This document shows, one piece after another, positions 1-9,150 of a stretch of DNA of 64,000 bases. The first letter of the stretch is position 1, and each line of letters starts with the position of its first letter. Both the position numbers and the translations under genes were made by a program. The stretch lies in contig NZ_SDPN01000009.1 in assembly GCF_004134825.1 (NCBI RefSeq), forward strand, positions 1 to 64,000, given 5' to 3'. The notes beneath the pieces are model-generated. The model saw nothing but the letters and a program-made list of their open reading frames with translations. It was not told the DNA's origin and did not search any database. This DNA is from Agromyces albus (GTDB lineage: Bacteria > Actinomycetota > Actinomycetes > Actinomycetales > Microbacteriaceae).

Positions 1-2
1 CT

Positions 3-1103
3 CCCGCAGCGCCTGCTGCACCGGCGGCCGAGGAGGGCGGCGGCGCCGTGCTCGTCGGACACGGCAGCTCGGGTCCTTCGGCGACCCGCCGGCGGCGTCA
101 TCCGTCTCCCGGTGGAGCGCACGAGAACTTCACGGCACCCACTCCCCCGCCGCCTGTGGCGGCTCCCGCGGCGCCGGCGCCGGTGCCGGCTCCGGCCCCG
201 GCCGCACCCGCTCCTACCGCGGCATCCGCTCCCGGACCGCGTCTGCCGGTGATCGCGAAGCCGCCGATCCGCAAGCTCGCGAAAGACCTCGGCGTCGACC
301 TCTCGCGGGTCGCCCCCACCGGACCCATCGGCGACATCACACGCGACGACGTGATTCGCGAGGCGAGCCAGGCGAGCGTGTTCCGCAACATCCAGACGCC
401 CGAATGGCCCGAGGGCCGCGAAGACCGCATTCCGGTGAAGGGCGTTCGCAAGGCGATCGCCAGCGCCATGGTGCAGAGTGCATTCCAAGCGCCGCACGTG
501 AGTGTGTTCGTCGACGTCGACGCGAGTCGCACGATGGAGTACCTGAAGCGACTCAAGGCCTCCCCCGACTACGCGGGAGTGAAGGTGTCGCCGCTGCTCA
601 TCATGGCGAAGGCGATGATCTGGGCGGTGCGCCGCAACCCGACGGTGAACGCGCAGTGGACCGACAGCGAGATCATCGTCAAGCATTACGTCAATCTCGG
701 CGTCGCCGCGGCGACCCCCCGCGGTCTGCTCGTGCCGAACGTCAAGGAGGCGCAGGCGATGACGCTCGTCGAGCTCGCCGCCGCACTCGAGCAGCTCACG
801 CTCACGGCTCGCGAGGGCAAGACGCAGCCCGCCGAGATGCAGGGAGGCACGATCACCATCACGAACATCGGCGTCTTCGGCATGGACACCGGCACGCCGA
901 TCCTGAATCCGGGCGAGGTCGCGATCGTGGCGCTCGGCACGATCAAGCAGAAGCCGTGGGTCGTCGACGGCGAGGTGCGCCCCCGATTCGTCACGACGAT
1001 CGGCGCCTCGTTCGACCACCGGGTCGTCGACGGCGACGTCGCGAGCCGATTCCTCGCCGACGTCGCGTCGATCATCGAGGAGCCGGCGCTGCTGCTCGAG
1101 TGA
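3..1103 (+). CDS. 2-oxoacid dehydrogenase E2 (dihydrolipoamide acyltransferase), 3' part
   Basis: This is the C-terminal 366 residues of an E2 acyltransferase, the core of a pyruvate or branched-chain 2-oxoacid dehydrogenase complex. The gene starts before the window: the open frame runs to the left edge, and the first visible residues (GAVLVGHG) resemble the end of a lipoyl domain. A Pro/Ala-rich linker follows (about residues 45-80), then a peripheral subunit-binding domain (about 83-122, containing [12 protein letters not shown]). The CoA-acyltransferase domain fills the rest and carries the catalytic DHRVVDG motif about 28 residues from the C terminus. E1 and E3 genes are not visible, so substrate class cannot be settled. 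The GTG at 48 lies inside the lipoyl-domain remnant and is not the real start. Confidence 0.93.
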   Translation, partial: PAAPAAPAAEEGGGAVLVGHGSSGPSATRRRRHPSPGGAHENFTAPTPPPPVAAPAAPAPVPAPAPAAPAPTAASAPGPRLPVIAKPPIRKLAKDLGVDLSRVAPTGPIGDITRDDVIREASQASVFRNIQTPEWPEGREDRIPVKGVRKAIASAMVQSAFQAPHVSVFVDVDASRTMEYLKRLKASPDYAGVKVSPLLIMAKAMIWAVRRNPTVNAQWTDSEIIVKHYVNLGVAAATPRGLLVPNVKEAQAMTLVELAAALEQLTLTAREGKTQPAEMQGGTITITNIGVFGMDTGTPILNPGEVAIVALGTIKQKPWVVDGEVRPRFVTTIGASFDHRVVDGDVASRFLADVASIIEEPALLLE

Positions 1104-1120
1104 TCGGGGCTGGTGTTCCG

Positions 1121-1137
1121 CGCGCCTGGCTGGCGCG
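1121..1137. terminator. Possible terminator hairpin after E2 gene
   Basis: A short GC-only inverted repeat (CGCGCC, five-base loop, GGCGCG) lies between the convergent E2 and GNAT genes. There is no T-run, so this is a weak call based on position and stem only. Confidence 0.3.
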
Positions 1138-1172
1138 GTCGCCACTCCCCCGCCGGCGAGCCGAGCGGCGTG

Positions 1173-1715
1173 TCAGCGGCGCGTCTCGTAGGCGACGGAT
1201 GCCGCATCGCGACGCACCTCGACCAGCCCGGCCTTCTCGAGCACCCGTTGCGAGGCGAGGTTCCCGGGCGTCGTGTCGGCGCGCGCTCCGAGTGCACCGT
1301 GTGCGGCCGCCGTGCTGAGTGCAGCGACGACCGCCTCGGTGGCGAGGCCGGACCCGCGAGCGGCTTCGACCAGCCCGTAGCCGAACTCCACGAAGCCGTC
1401 GTGGTCGGGAGGACCGAAGAAGCCGAACCCGCCGACGGCACGATCGTCGCCATCGAGGCGGATGACGTACGGCCCGAAGGGCGCGGGGTCGCCGTGCGGC
1501 CCGATGAGGCTCAGATACATCCGTGCGACATCGAGCTCGTCGTCGGTCGGATATCCGGCCGCCCACACGTCGCCGTGCGGGTCGCCCTCGAGGAGACGTC
1601 GAGCGTGCGCCGGCGTGTAGGGCACGAGCCAGAGCCGATCGGTCCGGATCACCGGCAGATCGCCGCGCGTGCTGCCCGATGCATCCGCTGGGAAGGACTC
1701 AGAGACGGATCTCAT
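1173..1715 (-). CDS. GNAT family N-acetyltransferase
   Basis: A 180-residue protein of the RimJ/RimL-like GNAT group, which transfers an acetyl group from acetyl-CoA to an amine. It shows the N-terminal TDRLWLVPYT strand, a central hydrophobic block VGGFGFFG, an acetyl-CoA loop of the type RGSGLATEA, and the C-terminal N-x-x-S-x-R-V-L-E-K-A-G-L motif typical of the family. The ATG at 1715 is chosen because it overlaps the end of the upstream GNAT gene by 17 bases, suggesting translational coupling. Its neighbour is a paralogue sharing the phrase GDPAPFGPY, so the pair probably arose by tandem duplication. The substrate is unknown. Confidence 0.85.
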   Translation of the reverse strand: MRSVSESFPADASGSTRGDLPVIRTDRLWLVPYTPAHARRLLEGDPHGDVWAAGYPTDDELDVARMYLSLIGPHGDPAPFGPYVIRLDGDDRAVGGFGFFGPPDHDGFVEFGYGLVEAARGSGLATEAVVAALSTAAAHGALGARADTTPGNLASQRVLEKAGLVEVRRDAASVAYETRR

Positions 1716-2190
1716 AGGTGACGGCGGTCTTCGAGCGCCTGGCCTCGACCAGGCCGGCGTGCTCGAGCACGCGGCGGGCAGGCAGGTTGGCGATCTCGGT
1801 CTCGGCACGAGCGATGGCTGCGCCAGCCGAGCGGGCGAGGGTGAGCGCGGCCTGCACGACGTGGAGCGCGAGGCCCTGACCGCGCACGGCGGGCACGAGG
1901 CCGAAGTCGAACTCGACGACGCCGTCGGCGCTCGTCGGGCCGAACAGGTTGACACCGCCGATGGCGGCGCCGTGCTCACCGCGGCGCACGAGATAGGGCC
2001 CGAACGGGGCGGGATCGCCGCTCTCGCGGACGGTCTGCACGAAGGCGCTGAGAAGCTCGGGCTCATCGGTGAAGGCGTAGCCGCCCTCCCACCCGTCGTG
2101 CGGGTCGACCTCGCCCGCGAGCACGCGCACCGCGTCGGCGAGGGTGAACGGATGCAACGTCAGCGGGGTTGTCGTCGTATCCACGGGCAT
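1699..2190 (-). CDS. GNAT family N-acetyltransferase (tandem paralogue)
   Basis: A 163-residue GNAT protein. Visible family features are AIGGVNLFG, the acetyl-CoA-binding VRGQGLALHV loop and the terminal N-x-x-A-R-R-V-L-E-H-A-G-L motif. It shares the GDPAPFGPYLVR segment and overall plan with the gene downstream. The ATG at 2190 gives a normal family length; the frame stays open far upstream, but that extension lies antisense to the binding-protein gene and has no family signature. No clear Shine-Dalgarno sequence precedes the start. Possible roles include protein N-terminal or antibiotic acetylation, but nothing here identifies the substrate. Confidence 0.82.
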   Translation of the reverse strand: MPVDTTTTPLTLHPFTLADAVRVLAGEVDPHDGWEGGYAFTDEPELLSAFVQTVRESGDPAPFGPYLVRRGEHGAAIGGVNLFGPTSADGVVEFDFGLVPAVRGQGLALHVVQAALTLARSAGAAIARAETEIANLPARRVLEHAGLVEARRSKTAVTYEIRL

Positions 2191-2305
2191 CACTCTCGCA
2201 CGTCGGTACGACACTTTCCAGACCCTTTCCACAGGATCGGGGGAATGCCGCCATCTACCTCGTGTTGCACTCTCACGAGATGAAGAGCCGGTTGCTATGG
2301 TGATT

Positions 2306-2334
2306 TTGACAACCATTATCAATAAGCGTAGCGT
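2306..2334 (+). promoter_or_regulatory. Promoter of the zinc importer operon, probably leaderless
   Basis: TTGACA (2306-2311) is followed after 17 bases by TAGCGT (2329-2334). Transcription would begin about base 2341, next to the ATG at 2342, so the message may be leaderless. That fits the lack of a good Shine-Dalgarno sequence there. Confidence 0.5.
2307..2321. promoter_or_regulatory. Zur-like operator in front of the zinc importer
   Basis: The dyad TGACAA-CCA-TTATCA has arms that pair with a single mismatch (C against T). It resembles the AT-rich TGAnAA(n)TTnTCA type boxes bound by Fur-family zinc repressors. It overlaps the -35 element of the promoter for the importer operon, whose last gene encodes a Fur-family protein, so zinc-dependent autorepression is the natural reading. 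Inference from sequence; no binding data. Confidence 0.65.
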
Positions 2335-2341
2335 CGAAGAC

Positions 2342-3427
2342 ATGAGACGACGCCACGCTGATTTCCGCCGCCCGCTTGCGCCCATTGCGGGAGTCGCGAT
2401 GCTGGCGGCCGGTGCGCTCGCGCTCACCGGATGCGCTGCGACGGCGGCATCCGGCAACGGTGCTGAAGGCGGTGCCAAGATCGTCGCGACGACCACACAG
2501 GTGGGTGACTTCACGCGAGAACTCGTGGGTGATGGCGCCGAGGTCACCCAGTTGCTCTCAGCCGGACAGAGCGCCCACGGCTTCGACCCGTCGGCAGCCC
2601 AACTGCTGGCCCTCACCGAGGCCGACGCGCTCGTCGTGAACGGTGCCGGCCTCGAGAGCTGGCTCGACGACGCGGTGCAGGCTTCGGGCTTCGACGGCGA
2701 GCTCATCGACGCGAGCTCCGGCATCGAGCTCTTCGGCACCGACGACCACGAGGCGCACGCCGACGAGGCGGCCGAGGAAGGCGCTGAGGACGCGCACGCC
2801 GACGAGGCGGAGGAGCACGCTGAGGACGAGCACGCTGAGGACGAGCACGCCGAGGGGAACCCGCACATCTGGACCGATCCCGAGCTCGCCGAGCACATGG
2901 TCGAGAACATCGCCCACGGCCTCGCCGCAGTGCCCGGAATCGACGCCGGCACGGTCGAGGCGAACGAGTCGGCCTACCTCGAGAAGCTCACCGCCCTCGA
3001 CGACTGGATCGAGGAGAACGTCGCAACAGTGCCGGTCGAGCAGCGACTGCTCGTGACGAACCACGACGCGTTCACCTACTTCGTCGCCGCATACGATCTC
3101 ACGTTTGTCGGAAGCGTCATCCCCGGATTCGACGACAACGCCGAGCCGAGCGCCGCCGAGATCGACGACCTCGTCGCCAAGATCCGCGAGACGGGCGTCA
3201 AGGCCGTGTTCTCCGAGGCATCGATCTCCCCCGAGGCCGCCGAGACCATCGCGACCGAGTCCGGAGTGAAGGTCTACTCCGGCGAGGACGCACTCTACGG
3301 GGACTCGCTCGGTGCCACTGGTACCGATGGCGAGACGTACCTGGGCAGTCAGGAGCACAACGCGCGACTCATTCTCGAGTCGTGGGGGGTCGAGCCTTCC
3401 GCGCTCCCCGCCGTGCTGCAAGGATGA
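2342..3427 (+). CDS. znuA: Zinc-type metal ABC transporter substrate-binding lipoprotein (ZnuA-like)
   Basis: A 361-residue extracytoplasmic metal-binding lipoprotein of the cluster A-I (ZnuA/TroA) family. It has an Arg-rich start, a hydrophobic segment and a lipobox ending at Cys31 (LALTGC). Candidate metal ligands are the His in SAHGFDPS, the His in NPHIWTDP, the His in VTNHDAFTYF and a late Asp/Glu. Between the first two sits a His/Asp/Glu-rich loop (about residues 133-172, repeated H-A-E-D-E units), typical of zinc rather than manganese proteins. It is the first gene of an operon with an ATPase, two permeases and a Fur-family regulator. A frame extending upstream to 2144 would run through the promoter, so the ATG at 2342 is preferred. 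Confidence 0.93.
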   Translation: MRRRHADFRRPLAPIAGVAMLAAGALALTGCAATAASGNGAEGGAKIVATTTQVGDFTRELVGDGAEVTQLLSAGQSAHGFDPSAAQLLALTEADALVVNGAGLESWLDDAVQASGFDGELIDASSGIELFGTDDHEAHADEAAEEGAEDAHADEAEEHAEDEHAEDEHAEGNPHIWTDPELAEHMVENIAHGLAAVPGIDAGTVEANESAYLEKLTALDDWIEENVATVPVEQRLLVTNHDAFTYFVAAYDLTFVGSVIPGFDDNAEPSAAEIDDLVAKIRETGVKAVFSEASISPEAAETIATESGVKVYSGEDALYGDSLGATGTDGETYLGSQEHNARLILESWGVEPSALPAVLQG

Positions 3428-3431
3428 CTGG

Positions 3432-4253
3432 ATGACTGACGCCACCGTGCTCCGCCTCGAAGGCGCCGCCTTCACCTACCCTGGCGGCGCCGGTGTGAGC
3501 GAGCTCGACCTCGCGGTCGAGGCAGGCGAAGCGGTGGCACTCATCGGGCCGAACGGCGCCGGCAAGTCGACGCTGCTGAAGGGTGTCCTCGGGCTCGTGC
3601 CGCTCACGGCGGGCAGCGTGCAGCTGGGCACCGCGGCGGCGTCGGTGAACGCGAGCACCTCGAACGACTCGACTGCATCGGCCGAGCCCGCGACGCATGC
3701 CCGGAACGGCATGGTGAGCTTCCTCCCCCAGTCGGCCGAGCTCGACCCCGACTTCCCGATCAGCCTCGAGCAAGTGGTCATGCAGGGCCGATACCGCGGG
3801 CTCGGGCTCCTGCGGTGGCCCGGCCGGGCCGATCGGCAGGCGGTCCGCGAGGCGATCCAGACCGTCGGCCTCGCCTCGCTCGCGAAGCATCGCTTCGGCG
3901 AGCTGTCGGGCGGGCAACGTCAGCGGGGCCTGCTCGCTCGCGCCCTGGCATCCGAGCCTCGACTCCTGCTGCTCGACGAGCCGTTCAACGGACTCGACCA
4001 GGCGAACCGCGACGCGCTCATCGACACCATCCGCACGCTCAAGCACCGTGGTGTTGCCGTGGTCGTGTCCACGCACGACCTCGAGCTCGCGAGGCTCGTG
4101 TGCGACACGGTGGTGCTCGTGAACGGCACCCAGCTGGCGAGCGGACCCGTCGACGAAGTGCTCACGCTCGGCAACGTGCAGGAGTGCTTCGACGGGGTCG
4201 GCGTCGAGATGGACGAGCACACGCTCGTGGTGCCCGGCCACGAGGGCCACTGA
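3432..4253 (+). CDS. znuC: Metal ABC transporter ATP-binding protein (ZnuC-like)
   Basis: A 273-residue ABC ATPase that powers the importer. Walker A is GPNGAGKST (39-47); the Q-loop lies in FLPQSAELD, the signature is [10 protein letters not shown], Walker B is [12 protein letters not shown], and the switch His is in [10 protein letters not shown] Ser/Thr/Ala-rich stretch (about 67-92) is inserted between Walker A and the Q-loop and is longer than in typical ZnuC/MntA proteins. The His-containing tail (VVPGHEGH) is unusual and might touch metal, though that is speculative. The ATG lies four bases after the znuA stop, so co-translation is likely. Confidence 0.93.
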   Translation: MTDATVLRLEGAAFTYPGGAGVSELDLAVEAGEAVALIGPNGAGKSTLLKGVLGLVPLTAGSVQLGTAAASVNASTSNDSTASAEPATHARNGMVSFLPQSAELDPDFPISLEQVVMQGRYRGLGLLRWPGRADRQAVREAIQTVGLASLAKHRFGELSGGQRQRGLLARALASEPRLLLLDEPFNGLDQANRDALIDTIRTLKHRGVAVVVSTHDLELARLVCDTVVLVNGTQLASGPVDEVLTLGNVQECFDGVGVEMDEHTLVVPGHEGH

Positions 4254-4300
4254 ATGCCGCAGATCGCATACACGGCGGATGCCCGGGGGAGTGGCGCCCG

Positions 4301-5263
4301 ATGAACCTGGTCGACGCGCTCTTCGGCTCCTTCGCGATCCCGTTCATGGGGCGGGCGCTCGTCGTCATGCTCGTACTGGCGGTGGTCGCCGGCCTCGTCG
4401 GAGTCCTCGTGAACCTGCGCGGCCTCGAGTTCATCAGCGACGGGCTCACCCACGCCGTCTTCCCGGGCCTCGCGATCGGGCTGGCCGTGGGCGGCACGGC
4501 CGGCCTCATCCCGGGCGCCGCGATCGCCGCACTCGCGGGCGCCCTCGCACTCACCTGGCTCGACCGCGCGGGCATCACTTCCGATGCCGCGATCGCCATC
4601 GTGCTCACGGCGACCTTCAGCGTCGGCGTCATCGTGGTCTCGCGCAGCTCCGACTATGCGGGCGAGCTCGAGGCGCTCCTGTTCGGACGGGTGCTCACCA
4701 TCCCGCCGTCGGAGGTCGTGCCGCTCGTCGTGGTGAGCCTCGTCGCACTCGCGGCCGTCGCGCTCACGCTCAAGCAGCAGCTCTTCCGCGCGTTCGACGC
4801 GCGTGGCAGCCGCGCCGCCGGCGACTCGTCGCTCGTGCTCGACCTCGTGCTGAACGCCGCCGTCGCACTCGTGGTCGTAGCGGCGGCGAGCACGATCGGC
4901 ACGCTCCTCGTGCTCGCGCTGCTGATCGTCCCGGGCGCCGTCGCCCGGCTGGCCACCGAGCGCATGTGGTGGCTGTTCCCCGCCGCCGCGGCCTTCGCCG
5001 CCATCGCCGCCTGGCTCGGGCTCGCGGCTGGCTATGCGATCTCGGTGGGCGGCGGCTTCGACCTCCCGGCCGGGAGCACCGTCGTCGGCGTGTTCGTGAT
5101 CGGCTACGGGGTCGCGCTGCTCGTGCGCGTGCTCCTCGACCGGCGTCACGCGCGGACGGGGCGCCCGCGCCCGACGCTCGAAGACGCGCGCGAAGCGCGG
5201 CGCGGCGCGGAGATGGCCGGCCTCCTCAGCACGCCCCTGGTCTCCCCGCGAAAGACGAGCTGA
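4301..5263 (+). CDS. znuB: Metal ABC transporter permease (ABC-3 family)
   Basis: A 320-residue integral membrane permease of the ABC-3 family with about eight hydrophobic helices. It begins [19 protein letters not shown] and carries the family phrases [18 protein letters not shown] and [11 protein letters not shown]. The ATG at 4301 has a GGGGGAG ribosome-binding sequence about ten bases upstream and follows the ATPase stop by 47 bases. The Arg-rich C-terminal tail (about residues 290-320) is likely cytoplasmic. It probably forms a heteromeric pore with the next permease, since two distinct permeases are encoded back to back. Confidence 0.92.
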   Translation: MNLVDALFGSFAIPFMGRALVVMLVLAVVAGLVGVLVNLRGLEFISDGLTHAVFPGLAIGLAVGGTAGLIPGAAIAALAGALALTWLDRAGITSDAAIAIVLTATFSVGVIVVSRSSDYAGELEALLFGRVLTIPPSEVVPLVVVSLVALAAVALTLKQQLFRAFDARGSRAAGDSSLVLDLVLNAAVALVVVAAASTIGTLLVLALLIVPGAVARLATERMWWLFPAAAAFAAIAAWLGLAAGYAISVGGGFDLPAGSTVVGVFVIGYGVALLVRVLLDRRHARTGRPRPTLEDAREARRGAEMAGLLSTPLVSPRKTS

Positions 5264-6105
5264 TGGGCTACTTCGAGCGTGCCCTCTTCGCGGCGGTGGT
5301 GATCGGTGCAGGGGCGGGTTTCGTGGGCGCCCTCGTGGTGCTGCGTCGCCGCACGTTCTTCGCACAGGCACTGACGCACGCGACCTACCCCGGCGCGGTC
5401 GGCGCGGCGGCGCTCGGCGTGAGCGTGCCGCTGGGCGCGGCCGTGGCATCCGTCGTGCTCGTCGCCGCGATGGCGGCCATCGCCCGCGTGCGCCGACAGG
5501 GCGCCCAGGTCGCGGCCGGCATCGTGCTGACCGGTGGGTTCGCCGCCGGAGCGCTGTTGCAAGCGGCGATTCCCGGACTCCCCGTTCGCGCCGAGTCGCT
5601 GCTCGTCGGGTCGATCCTCACCGTGAGCGACGGAGATATTCTGCTTGCGGCATCCGTCGCGCTCGTCGCGGTCGCGCTCGTGGCGGCGTTCGGCAAGGAG
5701 ATCGCGTTCTCGACCTTCGACCAGGCCGGATTCCGGGCGGCCGGATTCAGGGAGTGGCCCATCGAGGTGCTCGTGCTCGGGCTCATCGCCGCGTCGGTGG
5801 TGAGCTCCCTGCCGGCGGTCGGCGCCATCCTCGCGATCGCCCTGCTCGCCGCCCCTGCCACGGCCGCGCGGCTGCTCGTGCCGAGCTTCCGAGGCATCCT
5901 GATCGCCGCTCCGGTCATCGGTGCGGCATCCGGCGTGCTCGGGGTGCTCGCCTCTCGCACGTTCGCGATCGCAGCCGGGCCCGCGATCGCCCTCGCCGCG
6001 ACGGCGTTCTTCCTCCTGGCACTGGGAATCTCCAAGCTGCGCGGGCTACCGTTGAACCCAGTCGCCTCACCGGTGGCGACCGCAGAGGACGCACGAATCG
6101 CATGA
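5263..6105 (+). CDS. Metal ABC transporter permease, second subunit
   Basis: A 280-residue ABC-3 permease with about eight predicted membrane helices. The motif TFFAQALTHATYPGAVGAA matches the conserved loop of zinc/manganese permeases, and LLAAPATAARL matches the late helix. The ATG overlaps the previous stop (TGATG), indicating tight coupling. It differs clearly from the first permease, so the importer probably uses a heterodimeric membrane domain. Its own end overlaps the regulator start by four bases (ATGA). Confidence 0.92.
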   Translation: MGYFERALFAAVVIGAGAGFVGALVVLRRRTFFAQALTHATYPGAVGAAALGVSVPLGAAVASVVLVAAMAAIARVRRQGAQVAAGIVLTGGFAAGALLQAAIPGLPVRAESLLVGSILTVSDGDILLAASVALVAVALVAAFGKEIAFSTFDQAGFRAAGFREWPIEVLVLGLIAASVVSSLPAVGAILAIALLAAPATAARLLVPSFRGILIAAPVIGAASGVLGVLASRTFAIAAGPAIALAATAFFLLALGISKLRGLPLNPVASPVATAEDARIA

Positions 6106-6515
6106 AGAGAAACACCTGGCAACGCGAAGCCGTACGCGAAGCGCTCGACGACACCGAGGGCTTCATCAGCGCGCAGGCGCTCCACGGGGCGCTGCACCAG
6201 ACGGGTTCGCCGATCGGCCTCGCCACCGTCTACCGCGCGCTCGGCGACCTCGCCGCCAACGGCGAAGCCGACTCGCTGCAGTCGCCCGACGGCGAGGCGC
6301 TCTACCGGGCGTGCAGCACGACCGGCCACCACCATCACCTGATCTGCCGAAACTGCGGACTCACCGTCGAGATCGCCGCCGACGAGGTCGAGGCCTGGGC
6401 CAAGAGGGTCGCCGCCGACCACGGCTTCACGGCCGCCGCGCACGTCGTCGACGTGTTCGGGCTGTGCGCCAACTGCACGAAACTGCTGGCCGCGGGGGAG
6501 CAGCCACTCGCGTAA
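6102..6515 (+). CDS. zur: Fur-family transcriptional repressor, zinc-type (Zur)
   Basis: A 137-residue Fur-family regulator. The N-terminal winged helix contains ATVYRALGDLAANGE. Metal sites are visible as HHHH (76-79) and two CxxC pairs, Cys82/Cys85 and Cys122/Cys125, the structural zinc site of the family. Linkage by ATGA overlap to a zinc importer with a Zur-like box at its promoter supports zinc as the effector. Placing the repressor last in its own target operon gives negative feedback on both importer and regulator. A manganese- or iron-responsive protein cannot be excluded from sequence alone. Confidence 0.9.
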   Translation: MKRNTWQREAVREALDDTEGFISAQALHGALHQTGSPIGLATVYRALGDLAANGEADSLQSPDGEALYRACSTTGHHHHLICRNCGLTVEIAADEVEAWAKRVAADHGFTAAAHVVDVFGLCANCTKLLAAGEQPLA

Positions 6516-6889
6516 CCAGCTGGTGTGGTTGCCCGACGCACCCGTTCAGCGAAAGCCCTGATGGCATGGGGTTTCACCGGGCCGCATTTGGGCAGCGCGC
6601 GGATCGTCGATACGGTGGTCGACGGTCCACAAGACCCAACCGCCCAGTCCGCGCTCACGAATTCCGGTTTCGGAACACGTGATCGTATGGTTCGGCGGCG
6701 TGGCATACGGCCCCGATGGCCGTATGTGACGAGGCCTGGATTCGCCCGGCGACGATGAACTCGTCCCGCGCTTGAGTCCGGGCTTCCGACGCGTCGTCAA
6801 CCCGGTCGTGAACCATGAGCTCGCCCCACCGAGCGATGATGGCGCACGTCCTCGTGCGTGTCATCCGGCGTGCCTCCCGGAGCACCGAT
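6516..6889. other. Intergenic region before the betaine-type importer, no gene seen
   Basis: These 374 bases carry no convincing gene. The open frames crossing them are short, with unnatural composition. One clear structure is a perfect nine-base-pair hairpin at 6704-6726 (CATACGGCC, loop CCGAT, GGCCGTATG). I looked for the conserved blocks of a ydaO-type c-di-AMP riboswitch, which would suit an osmoprotectant importer, and did not find them. The importer promoter must lie here but I could not place it reliably. Confidence 0.55.
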
Positions 6890-8200
6890 ATGACCGCACC
6901 ACCCGCAATCGCGGCACGCAACCTCAGCAAATTCTTCGGCCGCAAGCCGGCCGAAGCGATCGAGCGCCTGCGCGCCGGCGCCAGTCGAGCCGAGCTCGCG
7001 TCGCTCGGCACGCCGGCCGTCGTCGATGCCGACTTCACCGTCGAGCGCGGCGAGATCTTCGTCGTCATGGGGCTCTCGGGCTCCGGCAAGTCGACGCTCA
7101 TCCGCATGCTCAACGGGCTCATCGAGCCGACCGGCGGCACCGTGACGGTCATGGGGGAGGAGCTCACGGGCATCTCGCCCAAGCGGCTCCGGCAGCTGCG
7201 CCGTAGCCACGTCTCGATGGTGTTCCAGCACTTCGCGCTGCTTCCGCACCGCAGTGTGCTCGAGAACGCCGCCTATGGACTCGAGATCCAGGGCGTCGCC
7301 GAGGCAGAGCGGCGCGAACGCGCCGAGCACGTGCTCGATCGCGTCGGCCTGGCCGGCTGGGACGAGCGCATGCCCTCCGAGCTCTCGGGCGGAATGCAGC
7401 AGCGCGTCGGGCTCGCCCGCGCCCTCGCCTCCGACACCGACATCCTGCTCATGGACGAGGCGTTCTCGGCACTCGACCCCCTCATCCGCCGCGAAATGCA
7501 GGAGCAGCTCGTCGAACTCCAGCAGGAGTTCGGCAAGACCATCGTCTTCATCACGCATGACCTCAACGAGGCGATGTTCCTCGGCGATCGCATCGCCGTC
7601 ATGCGCGACGGCAGTATCGTGCAGCTCGGCACCGCCGACGAGATCCTCACGGATCCCGCCGACGACTACGTCGCGCAGTTCGTGAACGACGTCGACCGGG
7701 CGCGAGTGCTCACCGCGGCATCCGTCATGGAGGCGCCTCGCGCGCTCGTCTCGTCATCGGCCGGGCCGCGCACCGCGCTGCGCACGATGCGGGACCTGCA
7801 GACCTCGTCGGTCTTCGTCGTCGGACAGGGACGTCGCCTGCTCGGCGCCGTGCAGGACCGCGATGTGATGCGGCTCGTGAAACGCGGCGACCGCTCGCTC
7901 GAGTCGGTGATCCGCGACGACGTGGCGTTCGTCGATCGACAGACCTATCTCTCCGACCTGTTCGAGAGCGCCGTCGAGAGCGTGCTCCCGCTCGCGGTCG
8001 TCGACGACCAGCATCGGCTCATCGGCGTCGTACCCCGCGTCACGCTGCTCGCCGCGCTCGGCAACGTGTCGTCGGCGACGGGCGAGCACGCCGTCATCGA
8101 GCCGCCGGCGACCATCGCCGTCGAGACGATCACCGCCACGCTGCACGAGACCGCCCTGCTGGGCGAGTCGGATGTCGCAGAGGAGAAGGCCTTCGCATGA
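6890..8200 (+). CDS. proV: Glycine betaine/proline ABC transporter ATP-binding protein
   Basis: A 436-residue ABC ATPase of the ProV/OpuAA type, energising uptake of quaternary-amine osmoprotectants. Walker A is GLSGSGKST (61-69), the signature [11 protein letters not shown], and Walker [13 protein letters not shown]. The phrase [19 protein letters not shown] is typical of the family. The last 150 residues form two CBS-like repeats ([17 protein letters not shown] and [17 protein letters not shown]), which sense ionic strength or nucleotides in relatives. The ATG at 6890 is preferred over upstream in-frame starts because GGAG lies seven bases before it. The ATGA overlap with the permease marks one operon. 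Confidence 0.92.
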   Translation: MTAPPAIAARNLSKFFGRKPAEAIERLRAGASRAELASLGTPAVVDADFTVERGEIFVVMGLSGSGKSTLIRMLNGLIEPTGGTVTVMGEELTGISPKRLRQLRRSHVSMVFQHFALLPHRSVLENAAYGLEIQGVAEAERRERAEHVLDRVGLAGWDERMPSELSGGMQQRVGLARALASDTDILLMDEAFSALDPLIRREMQEQLVELQQEFGKTIVFITHDLNEAMFLGDRIAVMRDGSIVQLGTADEILTDPADDYVAQFVNDVDRARVLTAASVMEAPRALVSSSAGPRTALRTMRDLQTSSVFVVGQGRRLLGAVQDRDVMRLVKRGDRSLESVIRDDVAFVDRQTYLSDLFESAVESVLPLAVVDDQHRLIGVVPRVTLLAALGNVSSATGEHAVIEPPATIAVETITATLHETALLGESDVAEEKAFA

Positions 8201-9150
8201 ACGACTTCCGTCTCCCCCTCGGCCAAGTGGTCGAAGACGCCATCGACTTCGTCACGGAGGTCTTCGGCGGGCTCTTCGATGTGATCCGCATCGTCTTCGC
8301 CGGTCTCTACGACGCCGTCGACCTCGCGCTCTCGACGCCCCCGTTCTGGATCGTCATCGTCGCCATCACCGCGCTCGGCTACTTCGCCCGTGGTTGGGTG
8401 CTCGCCGTGGGCAGCGCGGTCGGACTGGTCCTCGTCGTCGGCGTCGACCAGTGGGACAACGCGATGGACACCCTCGCCCTCGTGCTCGTCTCGAGCCTCA
8501 TCGCGGTGGCCCTGAGCGTGCCGCTCGGCATTCTCGCGGCGCGATCCGAGCTCGCTTCTCGAATCATCCGCCCGATCCTCGACTTCATGCAGACGATGCC
8601 GGCCTTCGTCTACCTGATCCCCGCCCTCATCCTGTTCCGGGTCGGCATCGTGCCCGGCATCGTCGCGACGATCGTGTTCGCGATGGCGCCCGGTGTGCGC
8701 CTCACCGAACTCGGCATCCGCGGCGTCGACAAGGAAGTGGTCGAGGCCGGCCACGCCTTCGGGTCGTCACCGTCGCGCATCCTCCGCCAGATCCAGCTGC
8801 CCCTCGCGATGCCGAGCATCATGGCCGGCGTCAACCAGGTCATCATGCTCTCGCTCTCGATGGTCGTCATCGCCGGCATGGTCGGCGCGGGCGGACTCGG
8901 CGGCGAGGTCGTCGCCTCGCTCGGCCGCATCGACATCGCACTCGGCTTCGAGGCCGGCCTCTCGGTCGTCATCCTCGCGATCATCCTCGACCGGCTCACC
9001 GGAGCCCTCGGCTCGCAGCGGCGGAAGCCGAAGCGTCGTGCATCCGGCGACCCCACCACCCGGATCGGCACCCCTGATCCCCGTCGCGCGGAACCGCGCG
9101 ACTCCGCATTGCCCGTGCCACAGCACGCGGGAGGAAAGGAACACTCATGA
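8197..9150 (+). CDS. proW: Glycine betaine/proline ABC transporter permease
   Basis: A 317-residue permease of the binding-protein-dependent family, ProW/OpuAB type. After an amphipathic N-terminus and about two helices come the core transmembrane domain and the conserved EAA-like loop (EAGHAFGSSPSRILRQIQLPLAMPSI). The motif FMQTMPAFVYLIPA is characteristic of betaine permeases. The C-terminal tail of about 35 residues is charged and Pro-rich, with no known function. The gene overlaps the ATPase by ATGA and the binding protein by ATGA, so all three are translationally coupled. Confidence 0.9.
   Translation: MNDFRLPLGQVVEDAIDFVTEVFGGLFDVIRIVFAGLYDAVDLALSTPPFWIVIVAITALGYFARGWVLAVGSAVGLVLVVGVDQWDNAMDTLALVLVSSLIAVALSVPLGILAARSELASRIIRPILDFMQTMPAFVYLIPALILFRVGIVPGIVATIVFAMAPGVRLTELGIRGVDKEVVEAGHAFGSSPSRILRQIQLPLAMPSIMAGVNQVIMLSLSMVVIAGMVGAGGLGGEVVASLGRIDIALGFEAGLSVVILAIILDRLTGALGSQRRKPKRRASGDPTTRIGTPDPRRAEPRDSALPVPQHAGGKEHS

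Noticed and set aside
3920..5449. Long antisense open frame of 509 codons opposite the zinc ATPase and permease genes
   Set aside because: Its Arg/Glu/His-rich, low-complexity translation and the absence of domains mark it as the complement of high-GC coding sequence.
6516..6889. Possible c-di-AMP (ydaO) riboswitch before the betaine-type importer
   Set aside because: Only one simple hairpin was found; the conserved ydaO sequence blocks are absent.
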